The notes under the pieces are model-generated. The model was not told the DNA's origin. It was given only the letters and a program-made list of their open reading frames with translations, and made no database searches. This document shows, piece by piece, positions 29,240-37,217 of a DNA stretch of 64,000 nucleotides (positions within the stretch are counted from its first letter, which is position 1; the number at the start of each line of letters is the position of its first letter). A program made the translations under genes and the position numbers. The stretch lies in contig NZ_CP106869.1 in assembly GCF_025665335.1 (NCBI RefSeq), positions 3,560,501-3,624,500 on the forward strand, written 5' to 3'. The stretch comes from Xanthomonas sp. AM6. GTDB lineage: Bacteria > Pseudomonadota > Gammaproteobacteria > Xanthomonadales > Xanthomonadaceae.

Positions 29240-31681
29240 TCATTCGGCGCGCAACGCCTGCATCGGCGGCACCCGCGCCGCCCGCCGCGCCGGCGCCAGC
29301 GCCGCGAGCAGGCCGGCCGCGGCCAGTACCAGCAGCACCGCGCCGATCGCCAGCGGATCGGCCACCCGCACCTCGAACAGGAAGCGTTGCAGCACCCGCG
29401 ACAGCGCCATCGCCACGCCCAGGCCCAGCAGCAGCCCTATCCCGATCTGCATGCCGGCCTCGCGCAATACCTGTTGCCGCAGCCGCGCCGGCGGCGCGCC
29501 GAGCGCGGCGCGCACGCCGAACTCGTGCTGGCGCGCGGCCACCGCCACCGCCATCACCGCGTACAGGCCGACCGCGGCCAGCAACAGCGCCAGCGCGGCG
29601 AACAGGCCGACCAGCAGCAAGTTGAGCTTCTGCTCGCCGGTGGTGGTGGCGACCACGGCGTTCATCGACTGCAGATCGGCGATCGGCTGCTGCGGCGCCA
29701 CTTCGCCGATCGCCGCGCGCAGCGCGCGCTCGTCCACGCCCTTCGCGCCCGCATGCAGCCGCAGCGCATAGGTCAACGCGCCGAAGCTGCGCATGATCCG
29801 CCACATCGGCTCGCTCATCTGCGCCAGCGGCTGGTACACCGTCGGCTCCGGCGGCTCGGCCGGGCTGGTGTGGCGCACGTCGCCGACCACGCCGACCACC
29901 CGCATCGACAAACGGTGGTTGTCGCCGTCGTCGGGGACGGTCACGATCTTGCCGAGCGCCTGCCCGTGCAGATAGCGCTCCGCGAACGAGGCACTGACCA
30001 GGCACACATTCTCGGCGCCGGCCACGTCGCCGTCGGCGATGCCGCGGCCGGCCAGCAACGGAATACGGAACACCTCCAGGAACTGCGGCGTGACCACGCG
30101 GTACTGGCTATCGAGGGAGGGACCGCCGTCCACCTCCACGCTCCAGCTCAGCTGCGTCGCCGTCGGCGGATTGCTGGAGACGCCGACGCGTTCGATGCCC
30201 GGCACCTGTTGCAGCCGCGCGACGATGCGCCGGGCCTGCTCCACCGCGTCCTGCGCCGTGGCATAGCGCTCCTTCACCGGCGACAGGGTGAACACCATCG
30301 CGGAGCGGCTCTCGAAGCCCATCGGCACCTCCGCCAGTTTTTGCAGGGTGCGCGTGAACAGCGCCGCGCCGATCAGCAGCACCACGGCGATGGCCACCTG
30401 CGCGATCACCAGGGTGCGGCCGAGGCGGCCGGCCTGCAGGCTCCAGCCGCCACGGCCGCCGCCGGCCAGCTCCGTCACCAGGTTGCGGCGGCGGCCGCGG
30501 ACGATGCCCAGCGCCGCGGCCAGCAGCGCCGTGGCGCCGCCGGCGAGCAGCGCGAACAGCGCGCTGGCGCCGCTCAGGTGCGCGGCCTCGCCGCGCATCC
30601 ACAGCAGCGGCACCCAGCCGCCGAGCAGGCGCAGGCCGAGCCAGGCCAGGGCCAGCCCGGCCAGGCTGCCGAGCGCGCCGATCAGCACGCCTTCGGCCAG
30701 TGCCGGCAGGCTCAGCCGCGTCCACGGTGCGCCGAGCGCGGCGCGCACCGCGCTGTCGTGGCTGCGGCCCAGCGCGCGCAGCAGCATCAGGCTGGTCAGG
30801 TTGATCGCGGCGATCAGCAGCACGCAGGCCGCCGCGGCGAAGAACAGCCACAGCGTGTTGCCGCTGTAGGAACTGTACAGGCTGCCCTGCAGCGGCAACG
30901 CGTTCGGCGGGTCGCGCTGCAGCTGGTGCCACCAGTCGTCGGTCATGTACGGACTGCGGCGCAGCACGCCCTTGAGCACCTCCGCGGTCTGCGCGGAGGC
31001 GGCCGCCACACTGACGCCCGGACGCAAGCGCGCCACGATGATCTCGTTGGTGGACAGATTGGTCGCGGTCAGGTCCGGCTGCATGTTGCGGACCACGTCG
31101 AACGGCTCGGCCCAGGGAAAGTCCGCCGGCAACACGCCGACGATCTGCACCGGCTTGCCCTCCACCTGCAGCGTGCGGCCTACCGCCGCCGGATCGCCGC
31201 CGAAATAGCGCTGCCAGAAACGATGCGCGAGGATCACCGCCTGCGGTCCGCCGGGCCGATCCTCCTCGGCGTTGAAATTGCGCCCCGCCGCCATCGGCAG
31301 CCCCAACGTGCGCAGGAACCCCTCGTCGGCGCTGATCGCCGCGACCACTTCGCTGGTGTCGCCGCGGGCGATGTTGGCCGGCACCGGAAACCCGCGCAGG
31401 ATGCCGATGGACTGCAGGGCGGACAGGCGCCGCAGCGGCGGGTAATAGCCGGGCGCGGCGATGTTGTGGCCGCCATCGACGGCCTTGCCCAGCGTGACCA
31501 GCTGCTGCGGCTGCGGGAACGGCAGCGGCTTCAGCAAGGCCTGGTCGAGCAGCGCGAACACCGCCGTGGTGGTGGCCACGCCCAGCGCCAGGGTCAGCAC
31601 CGCCAGCAGCAGGTAGCCGGGCTTGCGCGCCAGCGCGCGCCAGGATTGCCGCGTCTCGGCCCAATAGATGGCGGCGCTCAT
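29240..31681 (-). CDS. ABC transporter permease, MacB/FtsX-like (ADOP type)
   Basis: An 813-residue membrane protein with two FtsX permease units. Helices lie near the N-terminus (about 20-42), in the middle (about 275-450, including LLIAAINLTSLMLLRALG) and near the C-terminus (about 690-800, ALGAPPARLRQQVLREAG). Periplasmic MacB-PCD domains sit between (for example GVLPADFPWAEPFDVV). This doubled layout matches the family called ADOP permeases. Start ATG 31681 overlaps the ATPase stop by four bases. With the ATPase and adaptor it should form a MacAB-like tripartite efflux pump; the substrate is unknown. Confidence 0.92.
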   Translation of the reverse strand: MSAAIYWAETRQSWRALARKPGYLLLAVLTLALGVATTTAVFALLDQALLKPLPFPQPQQLVTLGKAVDGGHNIAAPGYYPPLRRLSALQSIGILRGFPVPANIARGDTSEVVAAISADEGFLRTLGLPMAAGRNFNAEEDRPGGPQAVILAHRFWQRYFGGDPAAVGRTLQVEGKPVQIVGVLPADFPWAEPFDVVRNMQPDLTATNLSTNEIIVARLRPGVSVAAASAQTAEVLKGVLRRSPYMTDDWWHQLQRDPPNALPLQGSLYSSYSGNTLWLFFAAAACVLLIAAINLTSLMLLRALGRSHDSAVRAALGAPWTRLSLPALAEGVLIGALGSLAGLALAWLGLRLLGGWVPLLWMRGEAAHLSGASALFALLAGGATALLAAALGIVRGRRRNLVTELAGGGRGGWSLQAGRLGRTLVIAQVAIAVVLLIGAALFTRTLQKLAEVPMGFESRSAMVFTLSPVKERYATAQDAVEQARRIVARLQQVPGIERVGVSSNPPTATQLSWSVEVDGGPSLDSQYRVVTPQFLEVFRIPLLAGRGIADGDVAGAENVCLVSASFAERYLHGQALGKIVTVPDDGDNHRLSMRVVGVVGDVRHTSPAEPPEPTVYQPLAQMSEPMWRIMRSFGALTYALRLHAGAKGVDERALRAAIGEVAPQQPIADLQSMNAVVATTTGEQKLNLLLVGLFAALALLLAAVGLYAVMAVAVAARQHEFGVRAALGAPPARLRQQVLREAGMQIGIGLLLGLGVAMALSRVLQRFLFEVRVADPLAIGAVLLVLAAAGLLAALAPARRAARVPPMQALRAE

Positions 31682-32448
31682 CGCGCCTGCTCCGCGGCGC
31701 GCGCCGGCAGCGCCACGTCCTGCTCGTGGCGCAGCCGCTCGAAGGTGTCTTCGTCGACGATGCGCCCGTCGAGCATGTGCACGATGCGCTGCGCGCGCCG
31801 CGCGAACGCCGGATCGTGGGTGACCATGCACAAGGTGGTGCCGTTGTCGTGCAGCTGCTCGAGCAGCTGCATCACCGCCTCGCCGTTGCGCGTGTCGAGG
31901 TTGCCGGTGGGCTCGTCGGCGAGCAGGATCGAAGGATTGCCGGCCAGCGCGCGCGCCACCGCCACGCGCTGCTGCTGGCCGCCGGACAGCTGCCCCGGAT
32001 AGTGCCGGTGGCGATGGTGCATGCCGACCAGTTCCAGCACCTCGCGCACGCGCTGGCGGATGCGGCCGCGCTCGGCGCCGTCGCGGTAGGTCAGCGGCAG
32101 CGCCACGTTCTCCTCCACGGTGAGGTCGGCGATCAGGTTGAAGGCCTGGAAGATGAAGCCGATCTCGGCGTTGCGGATGCGCGCGCGACCGACCGCGTCC
32201 AGTTCGGCGACGCTGCGGCCGTTGAGCCGGTACGTGCCGCCGCTGGGCGCGTCGAGCAGGCCGAGGATCGACAGCAGGGTCGACTTGCCGCAGCCGGACG
32301 GCCCGGTGATGGCGACGAAATCGCCATGCGCCACGTCCAGCGCGATCTCGGCCAGGGCATGGGTTTCCACCTCGTCGGTATGGAACACCTTGCCCAGCCC
32401 TTGCAGGCGGATCAGCGGCTCGGCGGGATGTGCGGGAACTGCGGTCAT
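31678..32448 (-). CDS. ABC transporter ATP-binding protein, LolD/MacB type
   Basis: The 256-residue ATPase has Walker A GPSGCGKST, Q-loop IFQAFNLI, signature LSGGQQQR, Walker B ILLADEPTGNLD and H-loop VTHD. ATG 32448 is preceded by GGAGAAA at good spacing; the open frame extends 16 codons upstream without similarity. It lies 19 bp after the adaptor gene and overlaps the permease gene by four bases. Confidence 0.95.
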   Translation of the reverse strand: MTAVPAHPAEPLIRLQGLGKVFHTDEVETHALAEIALDVAHGDFVAITGPSGCGKSTLLSILGLLDAPSGGTYRLNGRSVAELDAVGRARIRNAEIGFIFQAFNLIADLTVEENVALPLTYRDGAERGRIRQRVREVLELVGMHHRHRHYPGQLSGGQQQRVAVARALAGNPSILLADEPTGNLDTRNGEAVMQLLEQLHDNGTTLCMVTHDPAFARRAQRIVHMLDGRIVDEDTFERLRHEQDVALPARAAEQAR

Positions 32449-32467
32449 GTCGGTTTCTCCTGAGGCG

Positions 32468-33712
32468 CTAGCGTAAGCGCAGGGTGGCGTAGGCATTCCA
32501 CTGGCTGGTGTCGGACAGCACGACCTGGTCGCCGGCGCGCAGGCCGGCGCGGACTTCGATGCGGTCGCTGGAGGCGGCGCCGAAGCGCACGCGGATGCGC
32601 TGCGCGCGCGCGCCGCCCTCGCGCAGCACGAACAGGTCGCCGGCGGTGTTGGGCGCGGCCAGCGCCGGGCGCGGGATGCTGACCACGTCGCGCAGCGTGC
32701 CGAGCACGATGCGGCCGTCCACCGACAGGTCCGGGCGCACGCCCAGCGGCAGCGGCGGCGCCAGCCGCACGTCGACCACCACGCTGCCGCTGCGCACCGC
32801 CGGATCGATCCGCGCCACCTGTCCGCCGACCACGCCGTTGTGCGTGTCCACCGCGACCGGCAGGCCGTCGATCACGTCCTTGGCCAGCACTTCGGGCACC
32901 TGCAGCCGCGCCAGCAGTTCGTCCGGGCGCGCGACCCGCGCCAGCTTGGCGCCGACCTCGACGCGCTGGCCCGGTTCCACGTCCACCTGCTGCAGGATGC
33001 CGGCGCTGCCGGCGCGCACCTGCAGCGAGGCCGCCTGTTGCGCGGCGACGGCCAGCGCGCTGGCGGCCTGCGCACGCCGCGCCTGCGCGGCGCGCAGCTG
33101 CGCGGCCATGTTCTGGCGGAAGGCGGCCACGCGCTTGGCCTCGATGGTGGCGCGGCCATGCTGCTGGGCCTCGGTGATCTGGCTCTGGGTCAGGTCGATC
33201 GCCGAGATCGCGCCGCCGTCGTGGCCGCGCTGGTAGGCCTGCGCCCTGACCTGCGCGATGCGCCAGTCCGAGTCGGCCTGCGCCTGCAGCGCCTGCTGGT
33301 CCAGCAGTTGCGAGGCCAGCGCGGCGCGCAGCGCGGCCACGTCGGCATCGGCGCCGGCCAGCGCGGCGCGGGCGCGGTCCAGGCCGGCGTCCAGTTCGGG
33401 ATTGGCCAGTTGCAGGATCAGCGTGTCGGCCTGCACCCGCGCGCCGGCATCGACCAACTGCTGCTGCACGGTGGCGGTGGCGCCGGCGGTGATCCAGCGG
33501 ATCTGCCGCGGCACCAGCACGCCGTTGGCGCGGATCTCGCGGCGCATCTCGCCGCGCGTGGCCGCATCGATCCACAGCTCGCTGCGCGCCACGCGCGGGG
33601 CGGCCCTGCCCAGGCCGAGCGTGGCCAGCAGCGCCAACAGCGCCACGGCGATGGCGAGCGCGACGACGAGACGGCGGCGATGGCGGGCGGCGGGCTGCTT
33701 GGCGATATCCAT
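32468..33712 (-). CDS. Periplasmic adaptor (membrane fusion) protein of an ABC exporter
   Basis: A 414-residue HlyD/MacA-like adaptor with a short basic N-terminus, one membrane helix (about 17-36), a lipoyl-like half (IRWITAGATATVQQQLVDAGARVQAD), an alpha-helical hairpin (about 100-210) and beta-barrel and membrane-proximal domains (VDGRIVLGTLRDVVSIPR). It is first in the five-gene cluster adaptor-ATPase-permease-NtrC-kinase. Start MDIAKQ at 33712 is immediately downstream of a near-consensus sigma-54 promoter and lacks an obvious ribosome-binding site. Either translation is leaderless or the start differs. Confidence 0.9.
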   Translation of the reverse strand: MDIAKQPAARHRRRLVVALAIAVALLALLATLGLGRAAPRVARSELWIDAATRGEMRREIRANGVLVPRQIRWITAGATATVQQQLVDAGARVQADTLILQLANPELDAGLDRARAALAGADADVAALRAALASQLLDQQALQAQADSDWRIAQVRAQAYQRGHDGGAISAIDLTQSQITEAQQHGRATIEAKRVAAFRQNMAAQLRAAQARRAQAASALAVAAQQAASLQVRAGSAGILQQVDVEPGQRVEVGAKLARVARPDELLARLQVPEVLAKDVIDGLPVAVDTHNGVVGGQVARIDPAVRSGSVVVDVRLAPPLPLGVRPDLSVDGRIVLGTLRDVVSIPRPALAAPNTAGDLFVLREGGARAQRIRVRFGAASSDRIEVRAGLRAGDQVVLSDTSQWNAYATLRLR

Positions 33713-33723
33713 GCCATGACCGC

Positions 33724-33740
33724 AGCAGGCTGCGTGCCAA
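33724..33740 (-). promoter_or_regulatory. Near-consensus sigma-54 promoter before the exporter operon
   Basis: On the minus strand TTGGCACG-CAGC-CTGCT matches the sigma-54 pattern (TGGCACG-N4-TTGCW) with one mismatch and exact spacing. The predicted start of transcription is about 33713, next to the adaptor ATG. A sigma-54 activator (the NtrC-type protein) is encoded in the same cluster. Confidence 0.6.
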
Positions 33741-33803
33741 TCGCGCTGCAGGAGAAATCCCATTGCATTCAACGCATTGCGGAAGTCACCGCGCGCGCGT
33801 GCC

Positions 33804-33837
33804 GTCCGTTTCCGGACAGCGCGGACCGGTTGTGGAC
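33804..33837. promoter_or_regulatory. Two tandem candidate upstream activating sites
   Basis: The sequence GTCCG-TTTC-CGGAC at 33804-33817 is a perfect inverted repeat. GACCGGTTGTGGAC at 33824-33837 matches it at 10 of 14 positions. The two are 20 bp apart and about 90-125 bp upstream of the sigma-54 promoter start, the usual place for NtrC-family activator binding. Confidence 0.5.
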
Positions 33838-34065
33838 GTCGCGCTGCTTTCAGCGGCGCGTACTCACCCGTACATCGCGGGCGCAGGCCGTTCCGTAACC
33901 TGCGGGTCTGCGCAGGCATCGGCACCGCGCGGCGCGCCTGGTGCAGGATCAGTCGACATAGGCACCGCCCCGTCCACGCTCAGCAGTTGAATCTCCGCGC
34001 GGCCAGCCGCGCGCGGCGACCGGCGATTGCGGCGCCGGCGCCGGCCCGAGTGGCCGCGCGACGCG

Positions 34066-34860
34066 CTAGCCGGCGGCCTCGGCAGGACCGGCGCGATGCA
34101 CCTGCACCGCCTGCGCGGCGAAGGCCGCGAGCAGGCCGGCGGGCGCATCGTGCTCGACCACCAGGCGATCGATCGCCTCCACGCCCACCACCTGGTGCGC
34201 GGCCAGCGCGCCCAGCTTGTCGCTGGTCACCACGGCGATGGTCTCGGCGCTGGCCTCGACCATGGCGCGCTTGAACAGGCTTTCCTCGCCGTCCACGCCC
34301 CACAGGCCGCGCTCCGGGTCGATCGCGCAGGCGCCGGGGAAGCACAGGTCGGCGCGCAGCTGGCGCAGTTGCTGCAGCGCCTGCGCGCCCACCGCCGCGC
34401 CGATGCGCGGATCGACGCGGCCGCCGATCAGCAGGATCTCGAAACCTTCGCGCGGCATCAGCAGCTGGGCGATGTCCGGCGCGTTGGTGACCACGGTCAG
34501 GCCCTGCCGCGGCGGCAGGGCGGCGGCGATGGCGCTGTTGGTGGAACCGGCGTCGATCAGCAGCACCTGCCCGGGCCGCACCAGTTCCACAGCAGCTTGG
34601 GCCAGGGCACGCTTGCGCTCGGCGTGTTCCTCGCGCCGCTGCGGCAGCGGCGCGACGCTGGGCGTGGGCGGCAGCGCGCCGCCGTAGACGCGGCGGCACA
34701 GGCCCTGCGCGGCGAGCTCGCGCAGGTCGCGGCGGATCGAGTCCTCGGACACCGCGAACGCGGCGGCCAGTTCGGTGGCCACGACCCGGCCGTGTTCGCG
34801 CAGGCGTTGCAGGATCGCCTGCTGGCGTTCCTGCGGCAGCGCGTCGGCGGCCGCGGTCAT
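34066..34860 (-). CDS. DeoR/GlpR-family transcriptional regulator
   Basis: A 264-residue repressor with an N-terminal DeoR helix-turn-helix (about 9-60, QERQQAILQRLREHG, TELAAAFAVSEDSIRRDL) and a C-terminal sugar-phosphate sensor domain (IDAGSTNSAIAAALP, DLCFPGACAIDPERGLW). ATG 34860 overlaps the HAD-gene stop by four bases. As the last gene of the MFS-HAD-DeoR operon it probably represses its own operon through the decamer repeats before the MFS gene, releasing with a phosphorylated sugar; the ligand is unknown. Confidence 0.93.
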   Translation of the reverse strand: MTAAADALPQERQQAILQRLREHGRVVATELAAAFAVSEDSIRRDLRELAAQGLCRRVYGGALPPTPSVAPLPQRREEHAERKRALAQAAVELVRPGQVLLIDAGSTNSAIAAALPPRQGLTVVTNAPDIAQLLMPREGFEILLIGGRVDPRIGAAVGAQALQQLRQLRADLCFPGACAIDPERGLWGVDGEESLFKRAMVEASAETIAVVTSDKLGALAAHQVVGVEAIDRLVVEHDAPAGLLAAFAAQAVQVHRAGPAEAAG

Positions 34861-35504
34861 GCGTCCTGCCCGGCGCCGCGCAGTGGCAGGCCCAGCGCGC
34901 GCAGCTCGGCGCGCAGCGTGGCCGCGTCGCGGAACTGCAGCGCGTGCAGGCCCTGCGCGGCGGCGGCGCGCACGTTGCGCGGCGCATCGTCGACGAACAC
35001 CGCGCGCGCCGGATCGATCGCGTAGCGCGACAGCAGCAGCGCGAAGATCGCCGGGTCCGGCTTCACCAGCCGCTCCTGCCCGGACACCAGGATGCCGGCG
35101 AAGCGCTGCAGGAACGCGTAGCGCCGCAGCGCGACCGGGAAGGTCTCCTGCGACCAGTTGGTCAGCGCGTACAGGCGCACGCCCTGCGCGTGCAGCTCCT
35201 CCAGGATGTCCACGCTGGCCTGCAGCGGGCCGCCGAGCGTCTCCTCCCAGCGCAGGTGGTAGGCGGCGATCAGCTCGGCCTGCGCCGGATGCGCCGCGCT
35301 CAGTTCGGCGACCGCCTCGCGCCACGGGCGCCCGGCGTCCTGGCGCTCGTTCCATTGCGGCGAGCACACCTCGGCGAGGAAGCGCTCCATCGCGGCGTGG
35401 TCGTCGAACAGGTGCCGGTACAGATGGCGCGGGTTCCAGTCGATCAGCACGCCGCCGAGATCGAAAATCACCGTGTCCGGTGCGTGCGCGGGAGGGGATG
35501 GCAT
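34857..35504 (-). CDS. HAD-superfamily hydrolase (YihX-like)
   Basis: A 215-residue haloacid-dehalogenase-like protein. Motif I is IFDLGGVLIDWN (nucleophile Asp15, with Gly where many phosphatases have the second Asp, as in YihX-type sugar phosphatases). Motif II is LTNWS, Lys is in RLVKPDPAIF, and motif IV is VFVDDAPRN. The cap is the helical C1 type. It lies 22 bp after the MFS gene and overlaps the DeoR gene, so it may dephosphorylate the sugar phosphate that acts as the inducer; this is inference. Confidence 0.9.
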   Translation of the reverse strand: MPSPPAHAPDTVIFDLGGVLIDWNPRHLYRHLFDDHAAMERFLAEVCSPQWNERQDAGRPWREAVAELSAAHPAQAELIAAYHLRWEETLGGPLQASVDILEELHAQGVRLYALTNWSQETFPVALRRYAFLQRFAGILVSGQERLVKPDPAIFALLLSRYAIDPARAVFVDDAPRNVRAAAAQGLHALQFRDAATLRAELRALGLPLRGAGQDA

Positions 35505-35526
35505 GGTCTGGCGCTCCTTGGTCGGG

Positions 35527-36708
35527 TCAGTGTCGCAGCAGCCGCGAACCCGTCGCCACCAGCAGCAGCAGCCCGGCCACCGCCAGCAAGGCGGTCGGCA
35601 GGCTGCTGGCGTGGGCCAGGAAGCCGATCAGCGCCGGGCCGGCGAGCAGGCCGGTGTAGCCGAGCGTGGTCAGCGCCGCGATCGCCACCGCCGGCGAGGT
35701 GCCGGGCAGGCGCCCGGCCGCGCCGAACAGGATCGGCACCAGGTTCGACACGCCCAGGCCGACCAGCGCATAGCCGAGCAGGCCGCTGGCGAGGCCGGGC
35801 AGCTGCGTGGCCAGCAGCAGGCCGCCGGCGGCCAGCGAGGCGCCGGCCGCCAGCATCGCCGGCTGGCCGATGCGCGCGACCACGCGGTCGCCGCCGAAGC
35901 GGCCGGCCGCCATCGCCACCGAGAACAGCGCGTAGCCGACGCCGGCGTAGCGCGTGTTCACGCCGTGGAAATCGCGCAGCAGCACCGCGCTCCAGTCGAG
36001 CATCGCGCCCTCGGCGAGCAGGCAGATGAAGCACAGCGCGGCCAGCGCCAGCACCACCCCGCGCGGCAGGCGCAGCGGGGTGCGCTGCGCCGGATCGTGG
36101 GCGACGACCACCAGCAGGCCGGAGCGTTGCCACAGCAGCAGCGCCAGCAGCAGCACCGACACTGCCAGCGTGGCCGCCAGCAGCGGCGCGCCGAGGGCGA
36201 GCAGCGCGCTCATCGCCGCCGCGCCGGTCAGCCCGCCGACGCTGAACACGCCGTGGAAGCTGGACATCACCGGCCGCCCGGCGCGCTTCTCGGTCTCCAC
36301 GCCGTGCGCGTTCATCGCCACGTCCAGCGCGCCGAGCGCGGCACCGAAGTACAGCAGCGCGGCGACCACGCTCGGCAGGTTCGGCGCCAGCGCCACCAGC
36401 GGCAGACCCAGGCACAGCGCCAGCCCGGAGACGACCATCACCGCGCGGCTGCCGAAGCGGTGGCTGAGCACGCCCGACAGCGGCATCGCCAGGATCGAGC
36501 CGCCGCCGAAGGCCAGCAGCACCAGGCCCAACGCGGCGTCGTCCAGCGCGAAGCGCGCTTTCACGTACGGCACCATCGGCGCCCACGCGGCCATCGCGAT
36601 GCCCGACAGCAGGAACACCCAGCGGGTGGCGTGGATCGCCGGGCGGGCGGATGCATCGGGAAAGGAACGCGGATCGCCGTCCATTGAGGTGCGCAGGTGG
36701 CCTGACAT
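35527..36708 (-). CDS. MFS transporter, sugar-porter-like (YbjJ/fucose-permease type)
   Basis: A 393-residue membrane protein with twelve predicted helices, beginning ATRWVFLLSGIAMAAWAPMVPYVKARF, the pattern seen in YbjJ-like and FucP-like transporters. A loop of charged residues (about 115-130, HGVETEKRAGRP) sits at the middle of the N-terminal half. ATG 36708 has AAGG at seven bases upstream. It is first of the MFS-HAD-DeoR operon, with three direct decamers 25-54 bp upstream of the start. The substrate cannot be named. Confidence 0.9.
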   Translation of the reverse strand: MSGHLRTSMDGDPRSFPDASARPAIHATRWVFLLSGIAMAAWAPMVPYVKARFALDDAALGLVLLAFGGGSILAMPLSGVLSHRFGSRAVMVVSGLALCLGLPLVALAPNLPSVVAALLYFGAALGALDVAMNAHGVETEKRAGRPVMSSFHGVFSVGGLTGAAAMSALLALGAPLLAATLAVSVLLLALLLWQRSGLLVVVAHDPAQRTPLRLPRGVVLALAALCFICLLAEGAMLDWSAVLLRDFHGVNTRYAGVGYALFSVAMAAGRFGGDRVVARIGQPAMLAAGASLAAGGLLLATQLPGLASGLLGYALVGLGVSNLVPILFGAAGRLPGTSPAVAIAALTTLGYTGLLAGPALIGFLAHASSLPTALLAVAGLLLLVATGSRLLRH

Positions 36709-37217
36709 GCGTCAACCTTAAAACAATGCGCTTAAACGTGCAATAACATGCACAAACATGCAGATCGGCGCATCGGTATGCCGCACGCCGCCTGTGCCGC
36801 TGGATGAACCTGCGCCAGCCGGCGGACATGCCTGGGCGTCCTCAGCCTTCGTCGGTTCGGCGCCTGGCGCCTGCCCCCGGCGCGGCGGCAGCAGCAGCAT
36901 TGCAGCAAGATGGCGCCCGCCGCAGCGCTCGGCCTGCCGGCGGCCGCGGCGATATCGCGGACCTGCGACGCGAGTGACCGCACACAGCCACGCAATGCCG
37001 CGCCGCGGATGCGCAGAACGCGAGAAATTCCAGAGGAGCCGATGCGGCCGCGCGCCGGCAGAAGCCGCGGCGCGACCTGGCGCCGATCGCGATCGCGAAC
37101 GCGGCGCGGACGCCCGTCACCGTGCCGGACCAGACGGCGACCTTGAAGGCTGCAGCGCCTACCCCGCAGAACCAGGAGCGCGCCCGCACCGATGCGGGCG
37201 CATTCCAGCAGCCGGTG
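36709..37217. other. Intergenic region between the alpha-2-macroglobulin and MFS genes
   Basis: About 510 bp without a supported gene. It holds the decamer operator at its left end and a hairpin, GCGCCCGCA-CCGA-TGCGGGCGC (37180-37201), just past the macroglobulin stop. The hairpin lacks a clear T-run but may help terminate that transcript. The rest shows only Arg/Ala-rich shadow frames. Confidence 0.5.
36733..36762. promoter_or_regulatory. Three head-to-tail decamers, candidate DeoR operator
   Basis: TAAACGTGCA, ATAACATGCA and CAAACATGCA follow each other without a gap (one per helical turn), directly upstream of the MFS gene. DeoR/GlpR-type proteins often use direct repeats, and the operon encodes such a protein. 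Confidence 0.55.

Noticed and set aside
36709-37217. Small frames in the gap before the MFS gene
   Set aside because: Arg/Ala/Cys-rich composition on both strands, no ribosome-binding sites, no family features.
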